A DNA stretch of 64,000 nucleotides, taken from Synanceia verrucosa (lineage: Eukaryota; Chordata; Actinopteri; Perciformes; Synanceiidae). The notes beneath the pieces were generated by a model, which was given only the letters and a program-made list of their open reading frames with translations, made no database searches and was not told where the DNA came from. The stretch lies in assembly GCA_029721515.1 (NCBI GenBank), contig CM056552.1:30415892-30479891 (forward strand), given 5' to 3'. A program made the position numbers and the translations under genes. Position 1 is the first letter of the stretch. Every line of letters begins with the position of its first letter. Below, piece after piece: positions 21,553 to 33,005 of the stretch.

Positions 21553-23790
21553 CACCACATACCAAGCTAATGCTAAGTTAGCACTGGAGGAGCTCTACTG
21601 CCTGATCAGCGGCCAGATGAACGCTAATCCAGAGGCGGCTGTGATCGTGGCTGGGGACTTTAACCATGTGGAACTGAAAGCTGTCCTCCCCAAATTCCAC
21701 AAATTCATCAACTTTCCCACCAGAGACTGTAATATACTGTACCAGGTGTACTGCAACATACCAGGAGCATACAAGGCTGCAGCAGCTCTTCACCTGGGTA
21801 TGTCAGACCATATCTCTGTGGAACTCATCCCTGCCTACAGACCTCTGATCTGCAGGACCAAACCCACCGCCAGAACCATCCAGGTTTGGACTGAGGAGGC
21901 TTCCTCAGCCCTACAGGACTGTTTTGAGCACACAGGCTGGGAAGTGTTCAGAAAAGACTCTGATCTTGAGGCTTACACGTCATCTGTGCTGTCCTATGTT
22001 CATTTCTGCACTGATGCTGTCCTACCCACAAAGACAATCACGGTTTTCCCTAACCAGAAGCCATGGATGGACGGCACAGTGTGGCCCCTGCTGAAAGCCT
22101 GGGATGCAGCCTACAGAGCAGGAGACAAACTGGCTTATAGCAGGGCCCGAAAAGAACTGAAAAAGGGCATCCAGCTGACGAAACAGAGGCACAAGCAACG
22201 CTTTGAGGAGCACTTCAACACCAACAACACCCGCAACATGAAAGGCATCAGGACCATCACTGACTACAAGTGCAGTGACCAGCAGGTCAGCCATGACCCC
22301 ACACTACCTGACACCTTAAACAGTTTCTTCGCACACTTCGACTTTCCAAGCAACAGGACTGTACATCTCCCTCAGCCAGAGGTGCAGCACCAGCCTCTCA
22401 CTCTGCAGCTGCACCAGGTGACCTCCACCCTGAGGAGGATCAACACTAACAAGGCTGCAGGTCCAGACAAGGTGTCAGGTCAGACCCTGAAAGCATGTGC
22501 AGACCAACTGGCAGAAGTCTTTCTGGACATTTTCAACCTGTCCCTGCAGCTCTCCATGGTCCTTGTCTGCCTGAAGTCCTCCATCATTGTGCCTGTGCCT
22601 AAAAAATCAACCATCACATGCTCAATGATTACCATCCTGTCGCTCTCACCCCGTTATCATGAAGTGCTTTGAGCGGATCCTCCTGAAGCATATCAACGAC
22701 ACCATCCCTGCTGGCCTGGACAGCCTACAGTTCGCCTATAGGGAGAACCGTTCTACGGAGGATGCTGTCTCACTGGTACTTCACACCGCCCTGACTCACC
22801 TGCAGCATCCCAACACCTACGTCAGGATGTTGTTTGTGGACTTCAGTTCTGCTTTCAACAATGTTCTCCCGGACATGCTAGCCCTGAAGCTCCACAACCT
22901 GGGTTTGTCAGCTTTGTTTGTAACTCTGCTCCTGGATCTGTGATTTCCTCAGCAACAGGCCCCAGGTGGTGAGGATTGGGAAGTTCACATCTGCCCCACT
23001 GATCCTCAACATTTGAACACCACAGGGTTGTGTGCTCAGCCCTGCCCTCTTCACAATCTTTTCACCAAGGGCTGCGCTGCCATCCACTCCACAAACATGG
23101 TTGTGAAGTTTGCAGACGACACCACCGTGGTGGGTCTCATATCCAACAATGATGAGACCCACTATAGAGAAGAGATCCAGAGCCTCACACAATGGTGTTC
23201 CAGGAACAATTTGGCCCTGAACATCAACAAGACAAGGGAGGTCATAGTGGACTACAGGAGGTCCAGGAAGACTGAACACGCTCCTCTCTGCATACATGGG
23301 GAGGCAGTGGAGCGTGTAGACAACATCAAGTTCCTGGGCATCCACATTCCTCTGACCTCTCCTGGATTGTGAACACTTCACACCTGGTGAAGAAGGCCCA
23401 TCAACGGCTCTTCTTTCTCAGGAAGCTGAAGCGAACTGGACTCTCTCCTCAGCTGCTTGCAATCTTGTACAGAGCCACTATTGAGAGCATCCTGTGTCTC
23501 AGTATGACAGTGTGGTATGGCAGCTGCACAGCATAGGATAAGAAAAAACTTAACCCGGGTGGTGAGGACGGCACAGAGTATTGTGGGCTGCCATCTACCA
23601 GATCTGGACTCAGTCTATACCGCCCGAGTCCAGAGGATGGCCAGACGCATTGCAACCGACCCCACCCACCCAGGCAACATACTGTTTGTACTGCTTCCAT
23701 CAGGAAAGCGGTACAGGAACATCAAATCAACTCTCAATCAACTGCTCTGTGGTTCCCTTTTAGCTGGTCAATAAGCTTTTAGGTGGACTG
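21553..23790 (+). pseudogene. LINE (L2/CR1-like): endonuclease to RT C-terminus, decayed
   Basis: 5'-truncated copy. In order: an endonuclease with AGDFNH (near 21650) and MSDHISVELIPAYR; the linker; the RT start with NTNKAAGPDKVSGQTLKACA (near 22450); FVDFSSAFN (near 22845) carrying one catalytic Asp; FADDTTVVG (near 23110) with the DD pair; KFLGIHI; LVKKAHQRLFFLRKLKR; and a C-terminal VRTAQSIVGCHLPDLDSVY. At least four frame changes and stops (near 22650, 22940, 23370 and 23535) disable it. The protein would have nicked DNA and reverse transcribed its own RNA at the nick. The first 432-codon frame here is a fusion with the upstream transposase and is not a real gene. Confidence 0.9.
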
Positions 23791-23899
23791 TTTCTCAGGC
23801 CTGACTCAGGCAGGGGAAGGATAACCTGGAAGTCACATGCGCACCTTTGAATGGTAAATAAGTAGTTGAACTATATTTTTCCACTTGAACAACACGGGG

Positions 23900-24121
23900 G
23901 GGGGGCTGCATGGTGATGTAGTGGTTAGCACTGTCGCCTCACAGCAAGAAGGTACCGGGTTCGAATCCCGGGCCTTTCTGTGTGAAGTTTGCATGTTCGT
24001 ATCTGCGTGGGTTCTCTCCAGGTACTCCCACTTCCTCCCACCATCCAAAAACATGCATGGGGATTAGGTTAATTGGCTAATTTAAATTGACCGTGTGAAT
24101 GTGAGTGTGAGTGGTTGTCAG
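23900..24121 (+). mobile_element. tRNA-like SINE, 3'-truncated
   Basis: The head GGTGATGTAGTGGTTAGCAC (A-box-like) and the B box GGGTTCGAATCCC at 23957-23969 are followed by GTTTGCATGTTC, TGGGTTCTCTCCAGGTACTC and AACATGCATGGGGATTAGG. This is a very common teleost repeat. The copy ends near 24121 at GTGGTTGTCA, lacking the last third and its GGATGG tail. The same family occurs at 20950, 26289 and 39345. Confidence 0.85.
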
Positions 24122-25044
24122 GTTTGATTTTGCAGTTTCCACAAGCTGACCTTTTTATAATATATGAAAAAAAAATGCTTTTGGTACAGTAAGTACAGAC
24201 AGCATCACCTTCATTGTACTATATAATAAGATATTAAATGTTGGATGTTAATGGGAGATTGACTAGTAACATAGGTTAGTCTGTTTTAAAAAAAAAGTTT
24301 AAAATATATTGTAAAAAATCTGATCTGATCTGAGTGACAATATGACTATTTAATGAAGTAAACTTTAGCTGGCAATTACTCTTTTGATTTAAAAAAAAAA
24401 ATTAAAAACAACAAACTGGTAATCATGGGTACATGGATTACAATGTCTCTCTCTTCTTTTTTTTTGAGGTACGTCTCAGTGCCATTACGAGTTACCAGTG
24501 TATGAGGTTACCCAGGGCTGCCTGGATGGTAGAAGAGCTCTGTTCAAGGGGTGTAATCATGATCTTTATGAAGAGGATTCGCCTCAGCATAGTTTGGAGA
24601 ATCCTACGGCCTGATGTGAGCTAAAGGCCATTTAGTAACCAGGTCCTAAACCATACAGAAAATGCCAAAGAACACTGCAAAAAGATAACCAGTGAGCCTC
24701 AAACCGCATCCACACTAATGTGGACACAGTTCAACACATTTTTTGTGTATCAAACTGCTTGTTTTCAGATTACTTAATAAAATGTTGGTGTCCACACCAA
24801 AAAAAAGTTAAATATCAACCCAGTCACACTAAGAGACATGAATGAATTTGCAAGGCACTGAGCATGCAAAAAGTATTGGTACACCAGGTCTGTACTAACT
24901 GCATGATGTAGAAGAATGAATGAGAAAGACCGCGGATGGAGGTAGGGGAAGGTGAATGGATCCAACAAACAGGACTTCCTGCCAGGAAATTGCTGTTCGA
25001 GACTGATGTTTTGTTTTGTTTGTGATGTTTGGGATTTCTGTACT
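24122..25044. other. Unassigned stretch
   Basis: AT-rich, with several poly-A and poly-T runs; no coding similarity. ACCACTAATGTGGACAC-like words near 24710 and 24790 are weakly repeated and inverted. Confidence 0.3.
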
Positions 25045-26159
25045 CAGGGCTGTATGCTTAGCTTTTTCACTAGGAGCACAGGTGCTCCTAAATGGAAAAA
25101 AAATAGGATCACAGAAAAAAATTCAGGAGCACTATGTTCTCTACTATTTCTTAAAAAAACCAAACAATTTTATTATTTACACTCACATCACGTACACAGT
25201 AACACATGTGCACATACATATAAACACAGTGCCATTAGCTCTTCAGCAACCCTCAATTAAACACAGAACATCCCTGTCCCACATCTTTTTGGAGGGCCAC
25301 ATTAACGTTATGGTTGCCCTCAGAGGGACGGTTGTAATTGTAAGACTATATAAATACAGAATATTGATTATTATTGGTTTTAGTAATAATTTAAACAATA
25401 ATAATGCCTTTAAACCATCCATATATTTTAAATATAACTAGGCTAAATGTTTCTAATAAGCAATTGTACTGTTGGAAACAGCAAGGTATAAATATATATA
25501 AATATATATATATAAACTCATTAACATCTCATAAATAGAAACGTTAGAACGTGTTTAATGACCACGTTCATGCACAACACTGCATACAGTATGACAAAAT
25601 AAAGGCCTCATGTTAACAAATGGAGTTCTATGAACAGACAAAAGACAGGAGGGCTTTTATTTTGAAATTAAAGCAGGAAGTTTTGAGGGAAAAAAAACAC
25701 TACACTCTCCTGTCAGGGCAAGTGCTGTGCATCGGCAGAGGGCAGATAGGCTACTGAACAGAGCAGATTAAAACAATGATTTTTTGTAACCGTTTCATCA
25801 TGCTGATGCTTTTTAATACTTGTAACAATAACTAATATTAGCTTCATACTTACAAAGTTTTAATGCACTGACTGACAGTGTTGTCTCCGGTGCTCAGATC
25901 AGCTGATCTGCGCTGTGTGTGCATGTGTATATGTGCAGATCTCAGTCGGAGAGATCGGGCCTTGAGTTTGACACGTGTGTCAGATGCGCAAAATTTTTGT
26001 TCTCCTTTGACCACTTTGAATGGATTTATTTTTGGAGCTAAATGTGAATGAAAGGGTTGAAATCCATACTCGCACGTGTGCGCCCTTTTTATTTTTTCTA
26101 CTCTCACAATCTATTTTTAGGCGCATATGCGAGTAAAATGCTCACGCTGTACAGCTCTG
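25045..26159. mobile_element. Putative nonautonomous DNA transposon, 1.1 kb
   Basis: The left end CAGGGCTGTATGCTTAGC and the reversed right end CAGAGCTGTACAGCGTGAGC are similar inverted termini. Both are followed by TTTT-ACT and then a palindromic patch (TAGGAGCACAGGTGCTCCTA on the left, GGCGCATATGCGAG on the right). Both flanks carry GTACT (25040-25044 and 26160-26164), a perfect 5-bp direct repeat. No transposase frame is visible inside. The ends look hAT-like, but hAT duplications are 8 bp, so the class is open. An AT microsatellite lies at 25490-25513. Confidence 0.5.
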
Positions 26160-26420
26160 GTACTATTCACGCAATAATTGGCATCCATGAAATGCTTAAT
26201 GTAAAGTGGAACGTCAATGCAGTGTCATGCTATTTATACACCTTCCCATTAGATCGGGTTGTAAAAACTGCCTTTGTTTCTGGCAAATCCATCCATCCAT
26301 CCATCCATCCATTATCTACCGCTTATCCTCATAGGGTCGTGGGGGGGGCTGGAACCTATCCCAGCTGTCTTCGGGTGAAAGGCAGGGTACACGCTGGAAA
26401 AGTCTCCAGTTCATCACAGG

Positions 26421-26948
26421 CAACCTGGTTTCATGAAATATTTGTACAAATCAGTACGAAAAATATTGCACTGAAATTCGTACATCATGTAACGTTCGAT
26501 GCAGGCTGCTCCGTCTGGGAAAACATGTTGGACATTCCTTACATTCTCAGCGAACATTCGTTATGTTTTCAGTGGAGTAGTTTATGAGTTTGGGTGCGTT
26601 TTGATCACATTTCTAGTGGGAAATATGCATTTTATTTCCATAAGCGTAACCCTGTAATCCTATCCCGAAACCTAACCATCACTGGAACTGTTGTCGGGCT
26701 TATTTCAATGCGTATTGTAATGTTACGGTTCCAGCTGACAGTGAAAGGAATGTCCGCTGACAGTGAAAGGAATGTCCGCTGACAGTGAAAGGAATGTCCG
26801 GCATTTTTAACGGTGTCGCTTCTGGGTTCTCTTCAGGGCTCGCACATGCGCTGATTGGTCATGTTGCTAGTCATTCGTAAGATATGCACAAAAATTTGTA
26901 CCTTAGTTTTCGTATGATATCATATGAATATTTCATGAGACTACTTTG
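26421..26948. mobile_element. Nonautonomous DNA element inside the SINE, 528 bp
   Basis: It begins CAACCTGGTTTCATGAAATA and its reversed right end begins CAAAGTAGTCTCATGAAATA, which are imperfect inverted termini of at least 20 bp. It is flanked by TCACAGG at 26414-26420 and 26949-26955, a 7-bp direct repeat. If the true duplication is 8 bp, one base differs, which would fit a hAT-type element. Internal words such as TTCGTAC and GTACGAA recur near both ends. There is no transposase frame, so it would depend on an enzyme supplied elsewhere. Confidence 0.75.
26734..26799. repeat. Three perfect 22-bp tandem units
   Basis: GCTGACAGTGAAAGGAATGT plus CC, repeated three times without change inside the nonautonomous element. 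The identity of the units points to recent local duplication. Confidence 0.95.
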
Positions 26949-27150
26949 TCACAGGACACATAGAGACAGACAACCACTCACACTCACATTCACACCTTCG
27001 GTCAATTTAAATTAACCAATTAACCTAATCCCCATGCATGTTTTTGGATGGTGGGAGGAAGCCGGAGTACCAGAGAGAACCCACGCAGACATGAGGAGAA
27101 CATGCAAACTCCACACAGAACTGCACCACCGTGCTGCCTTTCTGGCAAAT

Positions 27151-30012
27151 AAAAAGAAAAAAAAATGTTACACAGTGTCACCATCTGGCTCGCAGGGTTG
27201 CTAAATGTACTTAACGCTAATGCAGTGCACAGAGTCAGAGATGAGCAGATTCAATAAATGCATTCAATCAAAAAGAAAAAAATCTTACACACAGACATTG
27301 GGGAATGCTGTATGTTTGAAGCCTTGAGTTTGTCTTTTTGGCCACAGCCATCTTCTTTTTCTCGAATCAGAGAAGACATGAGAGGGTGGAACCATGTACA
27401 ACTGAATAATACTGACTAAAACATTTTTAGTTAATCAAAATGTTACCATTAACTGGCATGAAATGAAAATACACTAAAATGGAAACTAGTGATTGAGACA
27501 ATAAACATATTGGCTTCCCAACAAAAATGCTAAAGGAGCAGTGAAACTCAGTGATGATATTCTGTAGAACTATCATAAGTTTCATTCCCAAACTACCTGC
27601 TAGTACCAATAGGACAAAATGCATTTCTGTGTTTTGAGATTGACTTTTCACAGAGAAGCAAGGTGGAGACGATAGTTTTACTTACCCAGCACTAAACTAA
27701 AACCTGCACTGCACTTTTGATCATAATACAAGACCATACTTATGCCGCGCCGAATCCTCATCGCCAAAAAAGTGTAAAAGGGCCATAAATGACCGGAGCT
27801 TGGTTCAGGGATCCGCGGTGAGTGGCGGCCGGGGAGCGCCCCTTGCCTGTCCATGGCCGGCCGGGACCCCCCGGGAAGTCCGGAGGAGGGCTGTGGAGGT
27901 CCGGGGAAAAATGACTGGAGCTACGGGGTGGGGGCTGGGGATCTGCAGTGATAGTGTCCGCCCGGGAGTTGACCCATTCTGCTTACCGTAGTTCCAACCA
28001 TGTTGCAATGCATGCAAAGTCAAATTTAACCACTAGATGGGAGAAAAAAAATTACATGGTGTCTGTTTAAACAAGTGTTACCACACTCCCAAAGCACTGT
28101 TGACATTTTACTAGTGGTAAAGCTTCTGGATTATGTAGAAATACAACATATTCCTACTTACCTTTCTGTCTGCCACCCCCTTCTAAAGCTTCTCTGATGT
28201 GCATCTTTGTTTCTATTTCTTTTTCCTGTTAAAAGTAGTTTTTTTTTGGGGGGAGTTTTTCCTCAGTCGATGTGAGAGTCATTTGTAAAGAACAGAGAGA
28301 GTCATATCCTGTACAGATTGTTAAGCCCTCCTAATTGATGATAATAGGCTATACAAATTTCACCTCTACCACTGAGTCTATATTTTGAGTTGTCACTTGC
28401 ATTTGAAAAATAAAAAAAAAAAAAAACACCTGTAGAGCAGGTCAAAAATACGACAACCAAACCTCTGAAACTCTGTGTTTACTGTGCCACTCAGTGTGCG
28501 GCCTGTGCAACATTACATTTTCATTTGAGTTTGCTTATTGGGTTGGTTCCTGGTGTCAGAGATGATTGGATGAGTAATGTGTATTGTTGCTGATGGGGGG
28601 GGCATGTGGCAGCTCTGAGAGTAGAGCAGCTCCAATGATGGGGGGGGCAGCAGAACCCTTAGAGAATGTGAGCTGACAACCAACTGATAACGGAAGGTAA
28701 AGGGGAGGACAAGACCAGGGTGCGAAATTGTTTTCTTGTTTCTGCACTTTGGATCGAAGAGTATGCTGTGAATTATAATCTCTGATTATTTCTGTTTGTC
28801 CGGTGTGTGCTCGCAGCTTAAATTCCAGCTCTGTTCAGTGAAAGGGTTAAAATCAACTGGGTAGCAGTTGCTACCCAGTTGCTTTGAACACCCTTGAATG
28901 GGAGTGTTCTTAAACATCCCTCTAAGCCAGTTTATGAAAACAGCTGAATCAGCTGAAACGACAGCAGAAATTACACATCATTCCTGGTCAGGACAGTTAA
29001 TTATCCAGCATGCCTTGCAGAGTTTCAGTGGTGTCAGTTCATCTTCAGTCAGCGGACTTGCTCTTGGTAACGGGGATGTATTTGTATAACCCCGGGCCCC
29101 TGTGTCACCAACCCATTACATGCCAGCACTGGTTTTGTTCCATTGCTTTCTGAATAGTGTTTGTGGCTCCCTAGGGCTGTTAGATTTGCTTGGTTATCAC
29201 CAGGAGGAGATTACTTCTGTCTGGCATTCGCCATGCCATGGCAGTTATCCAGTGGGATGCTCGCAGGGCTATTGTCTAAGGGCCTGGGTAGGAGACAACT
29301 CCAACATCAAAACCATGCTGAAATGTGGTCGGAGAGGAAGAGAGCTGATTCAGATGGATGGCCAACACTGCAGGTTTATTTTAAATCATTTTGTACACAG
29401 TGCATTGAAAACGGAGGTGTTTTATAAATTTGTCCTGGTACAGCCAGAGTTTGTGGCTCATTCTGTGCACAGTTGTATAATAGTACAAATGCTCTGTGGA
29501 AAGCCTTGAGTGGTAAGAGACTGGCTAGACCATTAAATAAACAGTGGAGAGCTAGTGTTGGCCCACATCTTCTAAAGACAGTCCGCCCTTTGCTTTGACC
29601 TGCTTGGTTTCACTATTTTCTCAAAAATATTTCCATATAACAAGTGTTGTTTTTTTTTTTTTTTCTCAAACCACATAAAGGCAACACAGTGACTTCTTGA
29701 AATGTTAGTGATAGAGTGAATGAAATTATGAAACACTTAGAAATAAAATTTAATTTGGTCCCAGCCAAACAAATGCTTTATAACTAGTGAATATTCAATT
29801 TAGCTATGTGTTGGTCCATTATGCACTTTGGTCGGTTATTTACACTTTATCAGTGTCACTTATGTATTGGATGGATTGTCATATTTGGTACAGGTACTCA
29901 TGGTACCATGGTACTCTGGGTATCATGGGAATGTCTTGAAAACTTCTGCTGTGGGTATGTGAACTAACTTTCAACATAGCAACTGTATTTCTGTCAGTGT
30001 CAGCTGCAATTA
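27151..30012. other. Mostly unassigned stretch with a short GC-rich island
   Basis: No transposon ends or coding similarity recognised over 2.9 kb. A GC- and CpG-rich patch lies at about 27745-27990, with GCGGCCGGGGAGCGCC and CCGGCCGGGACC, sharply different from its AT-rich flanks. Poly-A and poly-T runs occur at 28406 and 29648. ORFs at 29102-29509 and nearby have no known domain. Confidence 0.3.
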
Positions 30013-30282
30013 AATGGTAAATGGTGTTGCATTTGTATGTGCTTTTCCAGTCTACTGACAGCTCAAAGCACAAAACACTACATTTCCCATTCAGCCATTC
30101 ACACACATTCATACACTGATGCCAGAGGCTGCCATGCAAGGCGCCAACTGCTCATCAGGAGCAATTTGGGGTTTAGTATCTTGCTCAAGAACACTTCAAT
30201 ATGTACCTAGGGGGAGCTGGAATTCGAACCAGTGATCTTCCGATCACTAAATGACCCACTCTACCACTGAGCCACAGCCGCC
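30013..30282 (-). mobile_element. tRNA-derived SINE, second type
   Basis: Read on the minus strand from 30282: GGCGGCTGTGGCTCAGTGG (A box), then a B box in GGTTCGAATTCCAGC near 30222. Next comes TTCTTGAGCAAGATACTAAA near 30170-30190, then CAGTGTATGAATGTGTGTG and a short tail CATTTACCATTTA at 30013. The body motif TTGAGCAAG plus AACCCC and TGCTC matches the SINE at 20028 although the rest differs. No clear target duplication. It is full-length or nearly so. Confidence 0.85.
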
Positions 30283-30289
30283 TGCATGC

Positions 30290-30839
30290 TAACATGCTAC
30301 ACAATTTGAACACAGTCAGATAAGAGCAAAGTTATACCAGCATAGCTGTAAATTGCTTTGAGCTGCCTCATTTGAATAAAACTCCCATCTGTTTGCACTT
30401 CTTGTCCCATCACACAGTCCATCATGCACAGTGCAGACTGCACTAGGCATTAGATTAGACAACCAAAAACATGGACTAACATGAGTACTAACTTGCTGTA
30501 GAGGGTTTTTTTTCCTCAAAAATTTCCTTTGAAATAAAAATCCTTAAAAAATCACTGTTGACACCTACTTAAACTTATGAATAAATCCTTCTTCACCATT
30601 GTGTCTTGTAGTGCGACAGTGTCCAGTGGTGGTGTAATTTGTTACATTACTATACTATATAAAAACTAAACTGCACCCATGGTGTGTAGAGCCCTGAAGC
30701 CCCTGCTGCTGAACTGAATACTGTTGGCTGCTGTATTCAACATTTATCACATTTATTGAAAAATTATGTCCAAATTGTAAACAGACACCAAAGGGGTTTT
30801 GTGCAACGGTAACGGATGGTGAGAGCTGTGACAAAGCAT
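30290..30839. other. Unassigned stretch
   Basis: Nothing recognised. Confidence 0.3.
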
Positions 30840-31470
30840 CGCTATTTGATGCCCTGACAGACCTTGTGTCTCATCTGCTAATACAGGTTACTGTGCCCTT
30901 GAATCCTGACTTGGATATTGATATTCACAAAGCATATTCAACAAGGTCCCTTAATTTGTACCATAAATATGACTCAAGTTTGGTAGGACCTAAACAGGCC
31001 CTATTATTCATGTCAGGATTAAAGGATAGTAAATACAAGCGGGCAGTGCGGCACAGGGGGTGATAACAAGCCTAATTTATGCTGATGTTGTGCTATAAAC
31101 TATTTATGGAGGCTGTTAGTGATTGTCAGCTTTATTTTGCTCTCCCAGCAGCTAAAAAATCTAATTACCATTTAAGGTGAATGTCAGAAAGAAACGGGGA
31201 CATGTTGCAAGCTGTAGTCCCAAGCCAAAAGGATATTTTTTGTCTTTTATGATGAGAAGTAGCTCAGGCTCATTCCGTTACCTTTCGTCTCTAATTGTCA
31301 GTTCCATAATGGGACCTTGGTGTCCAGATGGCATGCAGTTTGATCATTCTCAGAAGGGTCTCTCGATTCAGTGGGGCTTTGAAAATTTGCCTTCACCCAT
31401 GATCACTGAGGGAACACATTAAAGGCCTTTTGTTTATTTTTCACACTTCTCAGTTGCTATCTAAAGGTTT
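30840..31470. promoter_or_regulatory. Candidate conserved noncoding block
   Basis: About 600 bp of balanced-composition DNA with no repeat signature and no long frame. It has homeodomain-type words (CTAATTACCATTTAAGG near 31160, GCCTAATTTATG near 31070, TATAAACTATTTATGG near 31095). The neighbours are all repeats or degenerate DNA. The texture resembles developmental enhancers conserved in vertebrates, but no comparison is available here, so this is an inference from appearance only. Confidence 0.25.
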
Positions 31471-31902
31471 GCTGTTCACACTCTTAGATGAGATTCTCGT
31501 GACCTTAGAGAGCATTTGCTGTCTTAATGAACATCATCAGTATTCGTCCATAACACGGCTTAGCCAGATTAAGCTATGGTGGATTCCCTTGGTTTTTTGT
31601 TAAGATCTGTGCATTTCAACAAGGGCTGTCCAAGGCTGCTGGATGGGGAGATGGACTTTGAAGTGAGGCTTTAGCTTACAGAGAGCACAGCTGGATCCAT
31701 AGTCTTCCCACATGTCCATCAGTAACCCCTTCATCTTCCTGAGCACTAGTATCCAGTCCACCAGGGAGCCCATGCCTATTAGAAACTGTGAGCTGTGCAC
31801 TTTCCCTGCTTTTGATGCCCTCTTTTTTTGGCTTGCATTCTTGTTACATCAGCTTCCATTATAAAGAGTTTTCTGCAAAATATGCATTTCTCCTCCATTT
31901 CT
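31471..31902. other. Unassigned stretch
   Basis: Nothing recognised. A short minus-strand ORF (31600-31800) has no domain. Confidence 0.3.
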
Positions 31903-31952
31903 TCTATCTATCTATCTGTCTATCTATCTATCTATCCATCTGTCTGTCTCAT
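31903..31952. repeat. (TCTA)n/(TCTG)n microsatellite
   Basis: About twelve tetranucleotide units of mixed TCTA, TCTG and CCAT type. Confidence 0.95.
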
Positions 31953-32500
31953 TCATGTTTAAAACTTAGTTATTATTATGTGAGGAAATGGACCTCTGCC
32001 ACCAAAGTAAAATTTATTTTTGTCTGCTGTACTGGTCAAATTGTACTGTGGCAGTCAACTCTGAAACTGTTTCTTAAATCATAATTTTTGTTTTGCTCTA
32101 CTTTCTTATTACACTGTACCAGAATGATGATTTTTTTTTGACAACAAATGTAATGTAAATATACGTCTATGACACTCAAGCATTGGTTTTTAAAAGACAT
32201 ACAGATATGTCTTTGGTACTCAAAGAGTTAAACAACACTAGTGTTATCAACCAAAGATCATCATTCATTTCTTTACTACACCCCTATCTATCATGGTGCC
32301 AGAGCTAGTGTTATGTATTGTAGATGCAGAAAAATGGCACCCCATTGCCTTTTAACTCCTGCTAAATAGTCTCGTCTTCCTTCTTTCCATTGCAAGTTTG
32401 TCTTGTCTCATGCACTGTAACTGTCACCTTAACTTGTTCCATGTCCATGGTTTTTGCTTATGTCCAAGTATTTTTGCTCCATGTGACAACTACCTTGCCT
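31953..32500. other. Unassigned stretch
   Basis: Nothing recognised. Confidence 0.3.
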
Positions 32501-32740
32501 CTGGAAAGAATGATTTTCTTTATTGCTTGGTAAGCCTTGCCATAGTTATATTTACCTCCTTGTGAGTGTCTTTTGTTTGTAGCGCAGATTAATCATACTT
32601 GCCTTCTTTTTCGCATCTTTTGTTTGTAGCATAGATACAATACGCTTGCCTCTGTGAGTATGCTTTAGTTTGTAGTTAGTTGCATAAATAGATTTACCTC
32701 CTTGTGAGTTCCTTTTGTTTGTAGTTCATATTTTAGTTTT
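32501..32740. repeat. Degenerate tandem repeat, about 50-bp unit
   Basis: Four loose units sharing TTGCCT or TTTACCTCCTTGTGAGT, then TTTTGTTTGTAGC and an ATAGAT-like end. Unit lengths vary from about 45 to 52 bp. Confidence 0.75.
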
Positions 32741-33005
32741 CTTTTTGTTTTCTACGATGGAGTATTAGAGCCACAAAGTGAAACTTTTTACTTTACAAAC
32801 TTCGAGAATAAAGTCATTATTTTCGAGAAAAAAATCATTGTTTGCAAGAATAAAGTTGTAAATTTATTGTCATTAAAGTAATTATTTACGAGAATAAAGT
32901 CATTATATATGAGAAAAAAGTCACTATTTATGAGAATAAAGTCAGAAATTTAAGAGACTAAAGTCATTATTTACAAGATTAAAGTTGTAATATTTGAACA
33001 TGTAG
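32741..33005. repeat. Tandem AATAAAGTCAT-type repeat
   Basis: About nine degenerate units of 20-27 bp with the core CGAGAATAAAGTCATTAT or GAGAAAAAAGTC. The array is preceded by TACGATGGAGTATTAGAGCC. I have seen this kind of array in teleost genomes, where it sits within an interspersed repeat; the sequence to about 33350 may belong to the same element. Confidence 0.8.

Larger units (their letters stand above)
26289..27138 (-). mobile_element. SINE with 12-bp target duplication, interrupted by a DNA element
   Basis: The same SINE family as at 23900, on the minus strand. It starts with the ATCC tail at 26289, continues GGGGCTGGAACCTATCCCAG, and resumes after 26955 with ACACATAGAGACAGACAACC, down to the head GCACCACCGTGCTGCC at about 27138. 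The B-box segment is deleted. TTTCTGGCAAAT is present on both sides (26277-26288 and 27139-27150), a perfect 12-bp duplication. That supports retroposition by a LINE machinery and fixes both ends. Confidence 0.9.

Noticed and set aside
23950..23975. Functional tRNA gene
   Set aside because: A and B box words are present, but no cloverleaf can be drawn and the context is a common SINE.
29102..29509. 135-codon plus-strand ORF as a gene
   Set aside because: No recognisable domain, no splice context, and composition like the flanks.
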